Notes under the pieces: model-generated | Databases searched by the model: none | What the model was told of the DNA's origin: nothing | Seen by the model: only the letters and a program-made list of their open reading frames with translations | Program-made: the position numbers and the translations under genes | NCBI GenBank assembly: GCA_903944295.1 | Contig: CAJARA010000133.1 | Coordinates: forward strand, 1-7,148 | DNA: 7,148 nt | Source: an uncultured Chloroflexota bacterium | Lineage (GTDB): Bacteria; Chloroflexota; Limnocylindria; Limnocylindrales; Limnocylindraceae | Direction: 5' to 3' | In this document: positions 5,940 to 7,148 of the stretch, piece by piece | Position numbering within the stretch: the stretch's first letter is position 1 | Layout: every line of letters begins with the position of its first letter

Positions 5940-7148
5940 TTAGGCGCGGACCGGGTTCAGGGCCTCCGAGGAGGGGTAACCCTCGGCAGTGACCTGTGTG
6001 CCGTCGAGGACACGGTTGTCCTCACCGCGAATGAAGGCCTCAACGGCAGCATGCGCGATGTCATCGTGCAGCTGGATCGGTGGGCTCTTCATGAAGTAGG
6101 ACGAAGGAGCAACGAGCGTCCCCGCCAACTTCCGGTCGAGTCCGAGCTTCGCGCAACGAATCGCGTCGGTGATCACACCGGCGCTGTTCGGCGAATCCCA
6201 AACTTCAAGCTTCAACTCCGCGGTGAGCGGCACGCCGCCGAAGGTTGTCCCTTCAAGTCGGATGTTCGCCCACTTGCGGTCAAGGAGCCACGGCACGAAG
6301 TCCGAAGGGCCAACGTGGACCTGATCCTCGCCGAGCGGCTCGTCAAGGATTGAGGTGACCGCGTTGGTCTTTGAGATCTTCTTGCTCTCCAAGCGATCAC
6401 GCTCGAGCATGTTCAGGAAGTCGGTGTTGCCACCGAAGTTCAACTGATACGTGCGGTCGAGGTGCACGCCACGGTCGGCGAAGAGTCGAGCCAAGACACG
6501 GTGCGAGATCGTCGCACCAACCTGGCTCTTGATGTCATCACCAACGACCGGAAGGCCGGCGGCGGCGAACTTCTTCTGCCACTCTGGCTCGCGACCAATG
6601 AAGACAGGGATCGCGTTCACGAACGCGCAGCCCGCCTTGATCGCCTGCTCAGCGTAATAGCGGATCCCCTCTTCGCTGCCGACCGGAAGGTAGGCAACCA
6701 AGACGTCCACCTTGCGCTCCTTGAGCACTGCGGCAACATCGACCGGCTTCTCTGGTGACTCTTTCACCACGTCGCGCAGATACTTGCCAATGCCGTCAAG
6801 CGTTGGTCCGCGCTGCACGATCACGCCAGTGGTTGGGATCTCCTGGAAGGTCCAGGTGTTGTTCGGCTCTGCGCCGAGTGCAACGGAGAGATCCTTGCCA
6901 ACCTTCGTGATGTTCACGTCAAACGCGGCCACATAGTCGAGGTCGCGCACGTGATATCCGCCAATGTCCACGTGCATCAGTCCTGGGACCTTTGCATCGT
7001 TCTTGGCGTCCGCGTAGAAGTAGCGACCCTGCACGAGGCTGCTTGCGCAGTTCCCTACGCCCGCAATCGCCACGCGGATCGGATTCGTTGCCTTAACCGG
7101 CGTTGTTGGCGCCGGTCGTGCGTTCCATTGGGCCCTTGGCCCGTTCAT
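5940..7148 (-). CDS. ino1: Inositol-3-phosphate synthase (myo-inositol-1-phosphate synthase), actinobacterial type
   Basis: A cytosolic NAD-dependent enzyme that turns glucose 6-phosphate into 1L-myo-inositol 1-phosphate (inositol 3-phosphate), the first committed step to inositol lipids. The 402 residues follow mycobacterial Ino1 closely. Seen are the NAD-binding IAGVGNCASSLVQG (28-41), PGLMHV (55-60), VQRGPTLDGIGKY (111-123), YLPVGSEE (153-160), VGDDIKSQVGAT (202-213), QLNFGGNTDFLNMLER (235-250) and the Lys-rich ESKKISKT (254-261). KLEVWDSPNSAGVI (313-326) and MKSPP (353-357) complete the set. The Lys-rich and SPNSAG regions belong to the active site of the family. The ATG is the last triplet of the window. 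It may be the true start, since about 23 extra residues precede the core as in relatives, but an upstream start cannot be excluded. About 27 residues after FIRGE (371-375) extend beyond the usual actinobacterial end. It is probably transcribed upstream of the lipid operon, with a hairpin spacer between them. Confidence 0.96.
   Translation of the reverse strand: MNGPRAQWNARPAPTTPVKATNPIRVAIAGVGNCASSLVQGRYFYADAKNDAKVPGLMHVDIGGYHVRDLDYVAAFDVNITKVGKDLSVALGAEPNNTWTFQEIPTTGVIVQRGPTLDGIGKYLRDVVKESPEKPVDVAAVLKERKVDVLVAYLPVGSEEGIRYYAEQAIKAGCAFVNAIPVFIGREPEWQKKFAAAGLPVVGDDIKSQVGATISHRVLARLFADRGVHLDRTYQLNFGGNTDFLNMLERDRLESKKISKTNAVTSILDEPLGEDQVHVGPSDFVPWLLDRKWANIRLEGTTFGGVPLTAELKLEVWDSPNSAGVITDAIRCAKLGLDRKLAGTLVAPSSYFMKSPPIQLHDDIAHAAVEAFIRGEDNRVLDGTQVTAEGYPSSEALNPVRA

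Overview
The window is a gene-dense, high-GC bacterial chromosome segment. It holds seven protein genes, almost no non-coding DNA, and no RNA genes, mobile elements or CRISPR. The inositol-phosphate synthase resembles the actinobacterial type closely, and the glycosyltransferase and acyltransferases resemble mycobacterial PimA and PatA. The Lon style, the gene order and the PHP gene inside the cluster look more like Chloroflexota or another deep-branching non-outer-membrane lineage than a mycobacterium. This placement is a low-confidence inference from sequence memory alone.

Left part, + strand (1-1938): the 3' part of an ATP-dependent Lon protease (end of the AAA+ module and the whole Ser/Lys protease domain) is followed after 12 bases by a GTG-started Nudix hydrolase of the CoA-pyrophosphatase type. 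The Nudix gene runs tail-to-tail into the leftward cluster, and the two converging reading frames overlap by 59 bases.

Right part, - strand, read from right to left (7148-1880): inositol-3-phosphate synthase (ino1), a 97-base spacer with two hairpins and a possible promoter, a lysophospholipid-acyltransferase-family (LPLAT) gene, a second LPLAT gene, a PHP-domain phosphoesterase, and a PimA-like GT4 glycosyltransferase. The last four are packed as one operon. Two junctions are 4-base ATGA stop/start overlaps and the third is a 5-base gap.

Reading of the cluster: Ino1 makes inositol 3-phosphate, and the acyltransferases plus glycosyltransferase would build an acylated, glycosylated lipid, most simply a phosphatidylinositol-mannoside-like glycolipid. 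The CDP-alcohol phosphotransferase that joins inositol phosphate to CDP-diacylglycerol is not in the window. In mycobacteria that step gives phosphatidylinositol phosphate, which must then be dephosphorylated. A metal-dependent PHP phosphoesterase coupled to these genes is therefore an attractive candidate for that step. Two acyltransferases instead of one, and substitutions in the glycosyltransferase where PimA binds its acceptor, suggest that the final lipid may not be a standard PIM.
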